Below, piece after piece: positions 47,299 to 61,930 of a DNA stretch of 64,000 bases. The notes under the pieces are model-generated. The model was not told where the DNA came from. It searched no databases and worked only from the letters and a program-made list of their open reading frames with translations. The position numbers and the translations under genes are program-made. How positions within the stretch are numbered: position 1 is the stretch's first letter; each line of letters starts with the position of its first letter. Origin of the DNA: Brienomyrus brachyistius (Eukaryota; Chordata; Actinopteri; Osteoglossiformes; Mormyridae). The DNA lies in assembly GCF_023856365.1 (NCBI RefSeq), contig NC_064552.1, positions 6,749,160 through 6,813,159 on the forward strand. The letters are read 5' to 3'.

Positions 47299-48976
47299 AC
47301 TAGATCTGTGGTACCGAGATGATACATTCTCCAAGATGTAGGGGAACAAGTATTGTCTTACTGAATGGTCTCATTACCATGGGTGTAGTTAACATTTTCA
47401 GTTTTGTCTTGCACCAAGCCCATATATCCGATTGCAGGGGAAAACTTGATGCAATCTCAGGAGTTTAATCTCAGGTTTCATGCGGAATCACAGCCCTACA
47501 GCTGCAACAGTCTGTTTGGATATATGTGATTTAATGCGCAACTGTTACGTGTCGAGTTGAGTCAGCTGCGTGACCATAAATTATGTCATAGACATCTTTG
47601 GTAATTAACACCATGACACCTAGTGTGAACGTTAAATTATCCCATTCAAATAATGTCAACACAAAGCATCGTTACATGCGGATGATTTTCCAAGACACAC
47701 ATGCAGTACGTATTCCTGTTTGCAGGGCAGGAGTAGCTCTCCGTCTGACAGATGTTACATAATGCTAGTGTCATAATGCTGAGGAGGCTAATGTCGGCAT
47801 GGCTAAATTCACTTTGGCTCGTGCGACTGAGGTTGTAGAGGCAGCACACGTGGGACGTGCTTAGCTGGGTATGTCTGCCACCTTTGGAAACTCTGCTTTC
47901 ATTTAGAGATGCTAATGGATTCTAAAGTCTCATTTTATTTACCCCTCTGTACAGACTGTAGTCGGAGAAGAAATGGGCGTCATAAATTATTTACACTTCC
48001 AGGGGCTCACTTTTTTCTGCTAATTAGTGTTTACAAATCTGTTTCCCAGCTTTTGTTCTATGCAGCTGAAATAAGTCTCATGGCGTAAAGCCACATACAG
48101 CTAAGAAGGATTTATTTCCAGGCACTTCAGAGCCAAACCTTTATTTTGTCAAACTAAATGTGCCAAAATTCTGGGTTGGCCATTTATGCATCAGATTGGC
48201 TTGGAGTTTGATTGACATGTCTATTTTGAAAGGGGGCGGGGGCACAAATTAAGACCATACATAAACAATGCAGTATGAGCAGTATAACTTCAAAATATAT
48301 TTGCAACCATTTGTTTAATAGTACAATTGTTGAATACATGATAAAAGAAAAGAAAGGCATGTTTTACAACCATAAAGCAAAAGACTAAATATGCTTTTTG
48401 AACTGGGAGGATCATAATAATTCAGAACTGTAATATGAGAATAGGCTCATCCTATATTCACACGTTTCACAAAGTCAAGCTCACTTTTAGTGTCTTTTCA
48501 GCCACTATTACTGCTTCTGCAAGCACCTCCCTGGTTTGTATTGGTTAATCTTCATCATATATTTAGATTAAGATAACACTTTATTCCCAGAAAATGTACT
48601 TGATGCCATTATAGTCACAATAGAGGTGTGATATAGAAAATGTAGAGTGAACAATGCTTGGCCTACTTCCATACTGGTGGCGACAGCGAGAGTGAGCTTG
48701 TTGTCATTTTAGACCACCTGCTCTATCTAGTTGTTTTATAACAAACTCGAATACAAAGGTGGAAAATATGAAAACATCTCAAATATAATATGCTTTTCTG
48801 TTTGTACAGTATTAAAATTAACAACCAAGGCAAATATGGTGTAATAAACATTTCGTTTCAATTGTGTATGTGCGTGCTGCTAAATCGTTGCAACATCCGC
48901 AGTTTTCCTGGTATAAGTAGTGTAAATTTCAAAGGGCTAGTCTGGGTCTTTAATTTCTCTGTGGGCCACACTGACT

Positions 48977-49265
48977 AGACGCGCAGCACTGAAGGCAATG
49001 GAGCAGCACGCATTGCTGGCACCGCTGCTAGTTGAACTGCATCATTTCTGAAGAATAGGAAAGGGGTTCACTCTTAATGCCCTTTTTCCACCATTTCTCC
49101 AAAACGAGCACATGCCGGAAAATGAATCAGAGGAGAAATGGCACCACTGCGGTGCAGCGGGTCGCCTCCCCAACTGCATTCCGGGCCGAGTAGCATCCGC
49201 GTTTGCGTGGAGCTGCAGCTGACGCAGACAAATGCTAACATAAAATACAACGGAAGCTGCAATCA
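48977..49265. other. CpG-richer block inside the SorCS intron, function unknown
   Basis: CpGs cluster here ('gacgcgcagcac', 'gcagcgggtcgcc', 'ccgggccgag', 'atccgcgtttgcgtgg', 'gacgcagac') in an otherwise CpG-poor intron. The open frames on both strands have no recognisable domain. It could be an enhancer, an alternative promoter, an unannotated exon or an old GC-rich repeat. Confidence 0.4.
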
Positions 49266-50702
49266 ATTAATACATTCCCTAATTAAAATGATGCACTGCC
49301 TTTATCGGTACGGGAGAGTCAAAGTAGCTATAAAGTCCGGATCTGCCACATTAACTTTACTAACACTCCCTTTTATTTTCCATTTAGATTTTAATGATAA
49401 CAACCTGCTTAAACACCTCCATTACCAAAAATATAGTGTAAGCATCTTTCATTTAACAGGGAAAGATTCCAACGATATGATGTTTCCAAGTCAGATGTAG
49501 ACACCGCTTGACTTTGAACAAGTCGACTTTCCATTGTGTCAGCTAAATGGTTCCACAGGACCATGCTAGAGTATGTACTTTAATGTACTTTAAATAAATT
49601 ATATTCCATCTTAAATGCCTAAGAAAAAGATCAAAGAATTCTGTTTCCTTGCTGAATTGCATTTTAATTATTAGTACCATAAAAAGCATATTTAAATTAT
49701 TCTTCGTTAAAATACAACAACGAAAAACAGGAAGGTTAGATAGAGCTTGATGCTGAACAGGTAATCAATAACAGATTGCTGCATTGTCCTTTGAAAAGAT
49801 GTATTTTTCGATCATTACCTTGGCTAGACTTCACAATGGATCCTGGAGCAGGAAATACCTTTCAGAAAGTCTCTTCTGCAGACGGTGGAGAACCATAATT
49901 ATCCTTGCATGAAGCTGCATCAAGACTTAGCAGAGAGAATTGTCTGCAGATTATATCCCTTGGGATAATACTGGCTGTCCAAAAATGTTTTTATGTTGAA
50001 GTTTAAACTTTTGATTAAAAGAAAAACTTTGCTATTTGCTTAGAATATTGTTGATGGTCAATACTGCAATCCATTGTTGAAATCCTCATCAGTCTGAAAC
50101 TGTTATGTTACAAGAATCATTATATTGTACTATGTAAAAAAAACCTGAAATGTGGATGTTTGTTGCTCATTCTAAACCTGAAAATGTAAAGTCAAGCTAT
50201 TTCAAATGTGGAAATAGCTGTTAATTTAATTTTATTGACATTAAATAGAATATACAGTACTGAGTGCTGCTAATTTGTTGAGTTGCTTGAACAGATTAGC
50301 AACTAGTTGATCATTAGATTTTAATTGAAAGCTACTTGCTTTAAGTAATGATGGATTGACATTTATTTTAAAATCAGAACATAAGAATATAAGAACATAA
50401 GAACCAACGTAATTCTGAAAGAAGCCATTAAATGTCTTGAGATGTTGCCTGACAGCATTTGAGAAATTGCTCAAGGTATCATTTTTAAAATCCACCGAGT
50501 GCATGTCACCTCCACAATTAAGGTGAACAGTACATCAGCTGGTTTATGGCTGATTTTAATGTCGGCAAGTAAAAGGTGAACCCAGCTCTATAACATTAAC
50601 CTGTTGATTTTACATAATAATGATGTGCTGTTTGGCAGCGGTTAACATTGGCACCGCAAAGAAATGAAAGTGAATATGAAATTTGTTGACTCACTTCTGC
50701 AA

Positions 50703-50883
50703 GGCTCAGTTAGGGTTATCACAGGACACCTACAAGCAATTCAGAGACACAAATAACTCTGGGCTCTTGTAGAAGACCCTCATGAACACAGGGGAGACAC
50801 ACAAACTCCGCCCTCTCACCAGAAATGCCATCACAGACCTGTGAGTGTGAGAACACAATGCTGCCCACTGAGTTACCATGTTG
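50703..50883 (-). mobile_element. Diverged partial SINE copy
   Basis: 'ggttatcacaggacacctac', 'aagcaattcagagacacaaa', 'gggagacacacaaactccgc' and 'gaacacaatgctgcccact' follow the SINE order. Same orientation as the other copies. Confidence 0.55.
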
Positions 50884-53749
50884 GCCATTTACCACTTAAT
50901 TTGATTCCACCTTAATTTACATTGTTGTAGTAATCAAACCCAATTTCCTTAAGTAGATGTTTTCCTCAAATCGTCAGCGTAATTCTTGTCTGTAGGCTGT
51001 AATTAAATGTAAGCTTTGAATTACTTTACCAAAATGATTTTATATCTTGAACTAACAAACTTAAGCGTATCACTCATTGGTCAAACATTGTTGGAACGTT
51101 TAAATGGTTGAATACTGAAACGAAGAAATCAAACTAATTTATTTGAATTTTATTGATAGATGACGGGTAGCTAAATAGCTCACTATTTGAGTATTGATAT
51201 AATAATAATTATTATTATTACTGTGATACAGGGAGTTTTTGAAAGGGTGTCCAGTATTAGGCATTTCTTCCATTCGGGGAGAAAAGTGGTGAACTATATA
51301 CCTAAAACAAGGAGAGCAAAACAATCCTCGAGAATAAAATAAAAAAAAAACCATGCCTTTTTGGCAGTGACTGGGAAACCCAACTAAAAGAACTCTGAGA
51401 ACAAGCAGAATGAAACTGTCAAACGACTCACTTGAGTTTGGACTTACTTATAGCAGACAAAAAGAGACGTATACTCGTATAAAACAGTAGGGATAAGAAG
51501 GATCAGTGGCTGAAAATTTACTCAAACCCCTGCAGTCGTATGACTCATCCGCTTAGACCATGTCCTAAATGTTGCACTTTATTAAACCATTTCAATGCAT
51601 AATATCCTATACATCAGTGGGGTACTACCTGGTATTGTGGAGTGTGTTTGCTGCAATGTGTGTCTTAATGGCATAGGCTTGTATCCCCCCCCCCCCCAAA
51701 TTAACTTCATGGATGCTGAACAATCACCCAAGCTTGCTCTCACCTATCTGTGTGTCTCATGGTGAGCAAGATGGGATAGATAAAAAGATGATGTCCCCAT
51801 GGAGATAAATAAAGTATAACCATTCTGTGTCATTGTTAGGAATCTCAACTCTTATTTTCTGCTTGCTGTTCAATGACTAGTTGACCTTCTTCCTTGCTTG
51901 CTAAACGCCTCCTTCCAGACTAGGCTATTTGTAATAAGGGAGTGTCTTGCTGCAAATTGCCTGGCCATTTTCAGTGCTTTGCAGGTCCGAATATAACGAC
52001 AGCATTGTCTAATAGAATCAGTTATTCAGCCGGCAAAATGGAATATAGCCTTAAAATCACATCACAGTGTTTTATTGACTTATTTTAGCAATACCCAATG
52101 CATGTGATATACTTTTTTTTTCTAAACTAAGCTTTAGCAAGTGTTGAACATTGTGCACGCAGTGTTAACATTAAACAGCAGGTTATCAGTAGGTCATAGA
52201 TTCCTTTTAGTGAAATAGATCAGGTACTGTAATGTTCTAAAAAAGAAACATGGGGGTCTTATTCATACATATGTGGCTTAAATGTAAGAACTGACTTAAG
52301 GACAGTCATAGGGAACTCTTTTATTAATCTTAGTATTGATATTAGTTATTTTTAGAGGCACAATTTATCTATACTAAGCAGTTGACCATTAACCATTATA
52401 AAAATCCCTATAGATAGCAATATATTAATTCAAAAATCTTCACAATCTTCAGATGCATTTAAAACAAATCAAATATTAAATATTGGCTTGTAAGTCGTCC
52501 TCTCACCTAACACTAACACCAATGCCATTCCACTAATGAGCAGAGCCTGTATTTATAAACGTTTGTCCACCTTGATCCGCCCACTGCAGCATCTCCTACG
52601 AATGGAAAGCATTGTCTAGACTAACATGCGTAGGTTTCGCCTACACATATATTGAACGGTTCTCATGCCCAAATAATTGGAATCCAGAAATGCAGCCCAA
52701 CTCAATGCCTGCCAAAGACTGGGAAAAATGACAATTGAAATATGGGAGTTTGGCTTCTTAATAGTTATGTTTGCAGTTACTGCAGTCATTTTTGCAATTG
52801 TTATATTGCTTTGAGTTTTGACCACTCAAGAAAGCAATTTGAACCCTCTGGACATTATTTGGAGTTTAACAGACATTTCGATCTTAATCTTATTTGTACA
52901 ATGCAGATTGGATTGTTGTGCTCCATTTATACCAATATAACTTTTAACACAAGTAATAACATTCTTTTCTTTAACACAGTCCTTGTTCCTGTTCTTAATC
53001 GTCCGCGTTCAAATGAACATAACTGCTTTTCTGTTGTGCGTACAGATTACCTACAGTAGTTAGTAAACAACCCGCAAAAGTTATTTCTTCGTATTCTGTA
53101 TTACGGTTCGCTTTTGAATTTGTGTTACTTCATTTTCAAGAAGATGACACAAAGCTGCTCTACTAGGGAGTAAACATTTCACAGCGAGGAAATACTCTGT
53201 TGATTTTCCTGTCATTTCCGCAGTGCCTCTCTACCCTCTCTGTAATGAAGAAATGGAAGAGACCCTTCCGTAATACATTATTTATTAGAATAAATGATTG
53301 GAATTCATTTACTGAAATCTGTCCACTTCTAGTAGTTTCAAGCTGTCTAGACAAATGCAGATAAATTGTACTTTGATCTCCTAAGAGTTGCTATAGTGAT
53401 TTTGATGAGACCATAAAAGGGTGTCCTTGGAAAAAAAAAATTACGTGAAGTGCCATTACTTCTCAACTCAAAAAACAAAACAAATTAACGTCATAAACTG
53501 AAGGCATATTATACTAGTGAATGCGAGGCCCGGGGAAGCTGGAGAAGCTGCGGATCATTTTGGTGACAATAATTGCAGAAAGAGTTTCAGTGGGAATGCG
53601 GGGGACTCTTTTAGTATAGTTTACGAAGACACAGGAGAGTATTCATTGGTAGTATAGGTGGAGCTTAGTAGGTGATGATGTCATAAGGGGCAGGGCTTAT
53701 ATGGTGTACTTGACCTGAACTTTCTAGGGAGATATGAGGCTTTCACATG

Positions 53750-53787
53750 CACACACACACACACACACACATACACACACACACACT
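53750..53787. repeat. (CA)n microsatellite, one interruption
   Basis: About 19 CA units broken once by 'ata'. Confidence 0.95.
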
Positions 53788-56027
53788 CAGAAAAGGGTAG
53801 TTATCTAAAAAACTTATGAAGCAGTCTCTCTTTGTAATGTCAGCAGGTCTGTGGTTCATTTTACTGACAAAGGTGTAAGCAGTACTCAAAGTGTCTTTCT
53901 AAAATATATGTCTGGAGTCAAAGTACTAAGATAAAGCCATCTGCCATCCCTCTCTCTCACTGCTTGTCTTCTTTTCATTTCAATCATGCACTAATGATAT
54001 CAGTATGCATCTGAGCAGAGCATCCATGTGGTGGAATGTTGTCGTAAATGTGCTAATGCTTGTGTTATACATGGCTTACAAATGTGGCTAAGCAAACACA
54101 CTTTATAATACGTTTAAGATGTATCGGCTTACACTTTAGTTTTTGAGCACCAATGTCAAAACGATTTTCTGCTGTGTGCCATGCAGCTGAACACAGCACA
54201 AAGAGCATCAATATCTCTCGGTCTTCCATTTCCCTTCCAGCAGCTGTGAAACTTATGAATCTGTGAAGCTGTGAATCTCGGGATGAGGGCATAATGATGT
54301 TTAATCCTATTGCTGCATTTCCAGATAGTATTGTGGTTGTCTTTATGACATCATCATTGCATTGCATTTTGACTATGTCTAAAAAGTGGTGCTACTGTAT
54401 GATTTCATGCATATTAAAGGCAAAACATTTTAAAAGCCTTTATTTCTGACACAAAGCAATGTATTTGTTTCTGATGAAGATGTATTAAGTCTGATAGATA
54501 CAGATTCTGTCAGCTCTTTAAAAACCAAGGAGTGTTTTATTAAAACTCATTATGCATTGACTCTTTGGAAATGTTTTATTCTCACCCTTTGTTTCATAGT
54601 GAATACATTATTGTATTAAACATAAAACATTAATTATGAATATGCTATTTTGCTGAGTGTCGAAAAGCAGTTGAAGCAATATTAATTATCTGTGCTGGAA
54701 ATCTCATTTACGTGCTATCTGATTTTATTCTGTCAATATGAAGCTATAATGGATTTTAAATGACTTTTAAAATCTAAATTGTGATTTGCAGCTCAAGAAA
54801 GTGCATAGCTAAAACTGTTTAGTTGGAACGGTCCACAGTTTAATCACAGTGGATTTGTGGATCTCTCTTGCTTGTTTTCATGGGTCCTAAACGTTAACAT
54901 GTAGAGTCATGCTACCATTTCGTATTTGTAGGTTAACTGGTAATCAGGATTTGTCAGTTATAATGATTGAGTGCTAGAATTGTTATTCTATGGCACTTTA
55001 TAGATGAAACTTCTAGCTGAATGCACAGTATGAGAATGGGAAATGTGGGCTTATCATTATTAACTTTCACGTGAAACACTATAAAGACACTTTTGTACCC
55101 TCTATTGTCAATGAGTTATGAGCTGCTAGTTATATTTGCAATTAATTTTAGTCTGTACAAGTATGCACCATGTAATATGCAATTATACAGTTTCTAACCC
55201 ACTATGCATTTTTCAGTATTTACTGGCTTTCAATAATCAATTTAGTTTTCTAAACCGGAATTAAAAAAAAAAAAAACTGTGGAATTAATTGCGCAGTATG
55301 TGTTGCATTTAGCTTCATTTCTCTGAAAGTTTTGCAGCTGCTTTGGGGGAGGGTCGGGTATGTATGTGTTTATGTCTTATGGGTTGCAACATAAGGTGGC
55401 ACTGGCTTTCTGTGTGTCTTTGTATTTGGTATTACTCAATGGGATGTCCTGAGGCAGTGCCTTGCACTAACACTAGAGGGGGTATTTAGATTGAAGAACA
55501 TAAGGACAGGGCACTGTATGGGGTCAAGGTGCTTTACGAAAGACTGGATATTTATGCCTGATTGCTTAATGATCCAACATGTACAATTCTAACTGTTTTC
55601 ACTTTAAATTTTATTATATAATATTATCATGTAGATATTCTTACATAAACTTATGTAAATTTGGCTATAACTGAAATAAGTGGCATTAATAAGGCAATAA
55701 ATAAAGCAATGACTGGCCACTGCAATTCATCAATATCAGACAGCAAAATTATATAATTTCTTCATCGTTACTGTATTTATATTTGCGCTATAAATAAATT
55801 TTTTTGTGAGAAAATAATTATAAAATCTTGTTGACTTGGTATTATTTTGGTGGAAATAAGAGGAAATAAATTAAGATAAGTAAATATAATTGTAAACACT
55901 CAGTGCATAAAGTGACTACATTTATTTAGAGGAGTTATGCTTATGTCATATAACCTTGTAGTCAGGCAGTTTGAGAGTGCTGTATGTTAATTGAATTGAT
56001 CAAATATAAAATACATACAAATACAAT

Positions 56028-56030
<3 letters not shown>

Positions 56031-56099
<69 letters not shown>
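56031..56099. repeat. (AT)n microsatellite, about 34 units
   Basis: Uninterrupted dinucleotide array. The Tyr/Ile frames on both strands are artefacts. Confidence 0.97.
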
Positions 56100-56103
<4 letters not shown>

Positions 56104-57119
56104 TAAGAACATAAGAAAGAATGTGGAGCAAATTTTTTTGGTCATTATTTTTCCATTTAGTGTAAGGCTCTTGCAGGAGCAGGAGCCAGCAATGACAGCT
56201 ACAATGATCATGGGTATCTGCAGTCATTTCATGGCTGCTTACTTTGATGACTGCCAAAGAATGGACTGAAGCCTAAGTCAGACCAATCGCTGTCAGACTG
56301 TGGGGGGTGCAACGTGTGATGCTGGGCTGTATTCAGTTCGAGCAACCAGATGATCATGCATCAGAAACCTTCAGCTGAAACCCCTTTCCATCATGCATTT
56401 GTCATTATTCAATCTGAGACACTCCCTTGATAAATTAAGGTAGAGGTATGTGCCTTTCAACTTGAGTACTTAACAATAGTGTCATAATGGATAATACTCG
56501 GAACTATTGACCATCCTCATACATTAATCACAAAGATGGCAATATTGTCATTGACTCTGCCTGTACAGATTGACTTTGTAGAGGGAGGGAATGTACATCT
56601 CTCACAAATTCTGTCAGAAGCAATTTCTCTCAAAAAAAGAACATTAAGCGTATTCTTCTGGCAATAATCTGCGTTATTACGACCCAAATTTACAACTGAT
56701 TTTATACTTTGGGGTTGCAATAGTAATTTGAATAGAGAAAATAGAGAACTAACTGGAGCTCATTTTAATTATGGTTTGATGCTGACAATCTATTCAGTTC
56801 CCGATACACATTGCACCAAATATTCTTACATCATGAATTTCCTGCTAATGAAATGAATCCAAATGTAGCTGCATGATTATTCGAAGTTGCAGGGGTATAT
56901 TTGAAGTGGTTTAAAATTGTGGACCATTCCTGCCATGGCATTGCAATGCCAATGATGCAGAAGGAAATACTGAGTTGAGACATTAATCATCAGAAATAGC
57001 GCAAACTTGTTGTGTCTGTGCTAAAAATGACCTACGGGGAAAATATATATTACAGGCAAAATTAATGGAAGGCCAATGACTGAACTGTTGTGGGTTTGGA
57101 TGGTTAAGTTTTGGCCAAT

Positions 57120-57600
57120 TAAAAAAAAAAAGGGAAGTTGAACAGATGGAGGAACAGACGCAGAGGTAGCAGAAAACACAGGTGCAGGAAGAGACAGTTG
57201 GGAAGACATGCCAAGGTACCTCTGTAGGTCCTTATTTTCCCAGATGCCCACATATTCGGTTTGGCTGTTCTGGTTGTCCAAAGGAGTGAATCCCTTTTGG
57301 GCATGCGGACTCCAGCTGTCCATGACACAGTGGGAGAGGGTCTGGCCTTCGGGCCGCCGGTGAGCTGGGAAATCATGAATACTATGGAGTTTTGAAAAAA
57401 GAGGCTTGGGTTAAGGGGTAGCCGCATCGCAAGAGCTCAGTCTGGTCAGAAACAGACTCCAAAAAAGCTTGCGGGAGAAGATAAGGTCACAGCGATGCGA
57501 GTAACGCTGACGGTAAAGCGGAGTGGAGTGGAGGATCTGGAAAAGCACAGAAGGAACAGCCGATGATTTGAATGAAATGAAGACATGAGCAGTCACAGTT
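57120..57600 (-). other. Unexplained CpG-richer block with long open minus-strand frames
   Basis: This 480-bp block is visibly richer in GC and CpG than its surroundings (for example 'gtagccgcatcgc' and 'cacagcgatgcgag'). Minus-strand frames are open for about 85-102 codons in each of three adjacent or overlapping readings (57671-57411, 57427-57119, 57323-57021). One contains SPHAQKGFTPLDNQNSQTEY. I recognise no domain and see no matching start, splice and stop structure. It may be an exon of an antisense transcript, a decayed processed copy or a regulatory element. Confidence 0.35.
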
Positions 57601-60600
57601 GTGTAGGTATTAAAGCTAATCTTCGACATCTTTTGCAGAGCTTCATGACAAATGATAATGAGTTTGTACATTTATGAACCATGCAGAAAATACTAGGCAA
57701 AGTAAATCATCAGGCATTTCTTTATTAACACTTATGACACTAGATCTGTGAGTTTTTTTTGATCTACTATCCCAAGTGTGTTCGGCCTCTAACAGGACAC
57801 TTTTTTTTTGATAGCTTGTGGAAAGAAATTGACAAAATATTTGCTAAATTTCTGTCTCAACAAATGCATGCAGAGCTCCTGGGCTGCATGTCTATGTGAA
57901 TACTACACACCTTTACGCTACCTTAATGCTCCAGGACAGACTGAATTCTTTACTTGGAACAAACAATAATACAGTATCATTCTTGTGAGCACCTCAGCTA
58001 TCACCTTTTTGGAGCAAAGATGTGCCCTGAATCAATGTTTAAGAATGCAAACTGCAGTCTATAATGTACGCTTATAAGTTAACCTTGAATCTAACATGCC
58101 TAATTTGTATTTTGTATGTCCATTTCCCCATCAGCATAGTATCTTTCTGGGAGTACTTTCTGTCATGTGGCAAATGCATATGGTTGATGTTTCAAGGTGG
58201 ACATTTTGACTCTGAAGTTGTGCTTTTATGGGAATATGAAAGTGAGAAACAGACAAAACGATGGGTTAGAATTTGCCTCTGAGGACCATGAACATCTTGC
58301 AAGGGGTATAAGCTCAGCAAACTGGACTAAATAATATAATGCCCATGTAATAAATGTTACAAATAATGTTTGCAAATGATCTAAAAGAAATTCGTACTGT
58401 ATCCATATGCATGATGTTTTACTGTTTGTGCAGCTGTGGATTGAGGTCAGGGATTAGAGCAAAAAAAAGTAAAAATGAAATGAAAAAGTTAAAGATCTAA
58501 TGAGACTCATTTACGCTGGAGTCAGCAGAACTAGGTGTGACTCCCATTAAAACTCCGCCAGTACAGTAACTGCTACCCCTCATTAAAATCGATTGAAAAT
58601 TGAGACACCCATTTTTTTATTGATTTTTGTGCTAAAAAATGTACATGCATGTAGCCAGTGATTGAATATAGTGTTATTTACATCCACAGGTATATGACGT
58701 TGTACAGTACAAAGCAGAGGAACTTGAATGATCCTTCAAATGATTTTTATTCTTATTGTTTTATATCAGCATCTGAAAAATACAATGAATGTGAACTTTG
58801 ACCCTCTAGTATATAAGTTTTATGGAAGACGGATGAATATTTATATAGAAATTCAGTAGACAAAACTCTATTTAGTTAAAACCCTCTTGAAACAATGTCT
58901 TCTAATGAGATGTGTTCTATATAATGATACAAATGTCACACAGTTAAAATGTGCACATTTTGATTGTACTATTTATCTTGTAATTGTGTAAAATCTGATA
59001 TAAGTAAAAAACCAACAACACAATATTCCAGTGTAATAGTAGTAAAACAGGAACACGTTTGTATTTTCCACTAAATACAAACAGTGTATTCTACTAAACA
59101 TGTTTGCAGCTAGCTATTAAACCCTAAATAAGAAATATTCCCAGAGAACACGAGGCAGGAACACCCAGGGTTGATTAATACATTTAAAAGATTTGAATAC
59201 ACAGGGGCTTGGGAGTATCATTTGCTGCTTGACTGCACTGAATCAGCATGGGGGAGGTAGCTTAGTGGAGTGGAAAGTGTTCTATCAGAAGGTAGACAAA
59301 GCTCACAAACTTTCCCTGTGGCTCTGGAATCTACATAATAAGAGTCAGAGTTTGATGTGAGCGGGTGTTTATCTTTTTCCACATCTTTTTATTTTACTGT
59401 TGTTCATTAAATTCCTTGAATAATCTTATGAAATGACTGATATGTCGATAATAATCGTATTATTTATACTAATCTCAAAAAGCATGTTTGCATATTGATG
59501 TGAGGTCTTGCTTTATCACTCTGTTTTATATTTTTGAATCGCTTCTGCCGTGTGTCGCGGGGATTTACAGCTGCATCGCGTTATAAAACACTATTGCAAA
59601 TATTTCTCGCTTTCCATTTGGTGTATTTTAAATAAATGACTGGCTTTAGCGTAAATGCTAAGGGTATATTTGGATGCAGGCAAGGGCCTTATATGTCAGC
59701 CAGGATGGATGACAGATCTTTACTTCACAGGTGGTGTTTCCAGAGTCATCATCATGCTGTGATGGTCAAGTGACAGCAGTAAACAAATAAAATGGTGTTA
59801 GCCAAAAGGCTTTCAATCTCCATCTCTTATGAACACATTAATTAACGGTAATAAGTAACAAACAGTGTGCGTTGTTATGGCTCACACAGCAATAATGCAT
59901 TGCGTAAACGAGTAAAGCAAGCATGTTACAGTGAAAACATCATGACAATATGTCCGTGTACATATCCAATAAATTAATACACAAATCACTAAGAACATAA
60001 ACATACAGCATATGGAATAGCATATTGCGTTAATTTGAAATTTTGAATTATGCTTATAGACTTGTGAAAAAACGGTGTAATTGGCAGAATGATTAAATAT
60101 TGTGAAACTTATAATGATATATAACCAATTAATCCATTGTACATGTATTAGTATAATTTCACAGTGAAGTAATAGAAATTGTTAGTGACAATGCAGATAG
60201 CTGTTACTGTAATATTGCCAGGCTTTCTAGTTTTGAAGGTCACCAGTGAAAATCTGGGTATTTCAGCTGTGGTTGAACTTTGAGAATGGTCTGAATTCTT
60301 TTGGGGTATGGTAAACACATTCAGGGTTTGCTGCGTGTAACATTTTCAGTCTATTCTTTGCTTCATATTAATTTAAAAATTAATGTGTTTGATATTTTTT
60401 AGGAATATCATGTCCTGTGTGTTACAATGTGAACATTTTTGGCACATTATAGACAAAAACATTTTATCACGGTTAGTCATTGTTATGAATATTGTTACTG
60501 TATTGTAATTGAAAAACATGGCTTTAGCAGTTTTTGTGTCATAATGAGAATGATCTACTTCACTCATTTTTGTCGTTATGATGAACATATTGTCTCCTGC

Positions 60601-61687
60601 TTGCCGTTCACCCATGAGTCATAGCATGTTTTGACTGCATCCTTCAAGTACCTGAAGCTTTCAGTCTGCATTAAATCCCCATGACAAATGGAAAAGATTT
60701 CAGATTTTTTGTCTGCACACGAACCATGTCAGAGCCTCCCATAGAGTACTTAATGTGTTACCATTTGTGTCCCTGCAGAACAATCCCGAGTGGCTAAAGA
60801 TCTTTAATGTTTTCACAATGTTGTGCAAGTCGACACATTTCAAGTAAGACCATTAAAAAAGACTAAATAGTGACATATGCTCTCAAATTACAGGAATTAA
60901 TCAAGTCACATTTTTTATGTTCCCTACATTCCCAGAGGGTTTTGATTTCCCTTAGGATTAAAACAGTTGTCTTTAATTTTTTTTTCTTTCCTGTCAGACA
61001 GTGTCTTTTTTTCGGTCTTGTTTTATTCTGACCTTGCAAGAGGATGACTGCTCATTCCAAGGACAAACTGCTACTTAGAACCCAGACAACCGACTCAAAG
61101 AAAGCAGGAATAACTGCCTGTGGGAACCCAAAAAAGAAACTTTTGTTTCCATTACTGACAATACTATATGAAACCAATGAAACTGCTGAAGCCTCCAGTT
61201 CACAACGATAAAACTCATGTACCTTCAAGTACCTTAAAGTATCTTTCATCTTAGCATTAGACCTACCAGCAGTAACTGCAAATTAAACATGCTTTTTATT
61301 ATAACAGTGACTCACAGTAATCTGATTTCCCTGCTAGCATTGTCAATGAAAATTGATTTAGTCATATTTCATCTTATTATTACATCTCATATTCTGATCA
61401 CATGAGGCAAGGTCACAACAATCCTCATTCACACAGTGTTAATTATATATTTATTTAGGTCATATGTATGCAAATACAGGGCCGGTCACTGCACTGATTG
61501 CATCGTTTAATTGGTAATACAATGATTACTGCTCGTCTAAGTTTCCAGGCTACTAAGTCATACCTGATAATGAGATGGTAAAAGAGACTGAATGTGAGCA
61601 AGCGCTTGGTCAATTAAGCCTGACTACAGCGGTTAAAAATAATTATCACATTTCTGGAATTTAGTGATACATACAGTAAGTACTTTA

Positions 61688-61930
61688 TCCATCCATCTTT
61701 CAAAATCCAGAACATGGTCTCTGTGAACCTGAAGCCTTTTCCAGGAGGAACAGATATCAGTAGAAATGCCTGAATGGGATAACTGCTTCATTGTAGGGCA
61801 CACACTTGCACACTATTAGAGGTGTCCTGTGACTATGGAGAGATCATCTGATCTCCACACAAGGTCCATGCAATTAATCAACACAGCAAACAGAAAAACT
61901 GTCAACTGGGGCTTTCAGTCCTTCCCCACA
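61688..61930 (-). mobile_element. Diverged SINE copy
   Basis: It starts with 'atccatccatctttcaaaat' and retains 'gtagggcacacacttgcaca' and a faint head half. Same orientation as the other copies, strongly decayed. Confidence 0.5.

Noticed and set aside
59248..59335. tRNA-like start 'ggtagcttagtggagtgg' resembling an A box
   Set aside because: No matching B box (GGTTCGAATCC type), anticodon arm or acceptor pairing follows. It is at most a degraded tRNA-derived SINE head.
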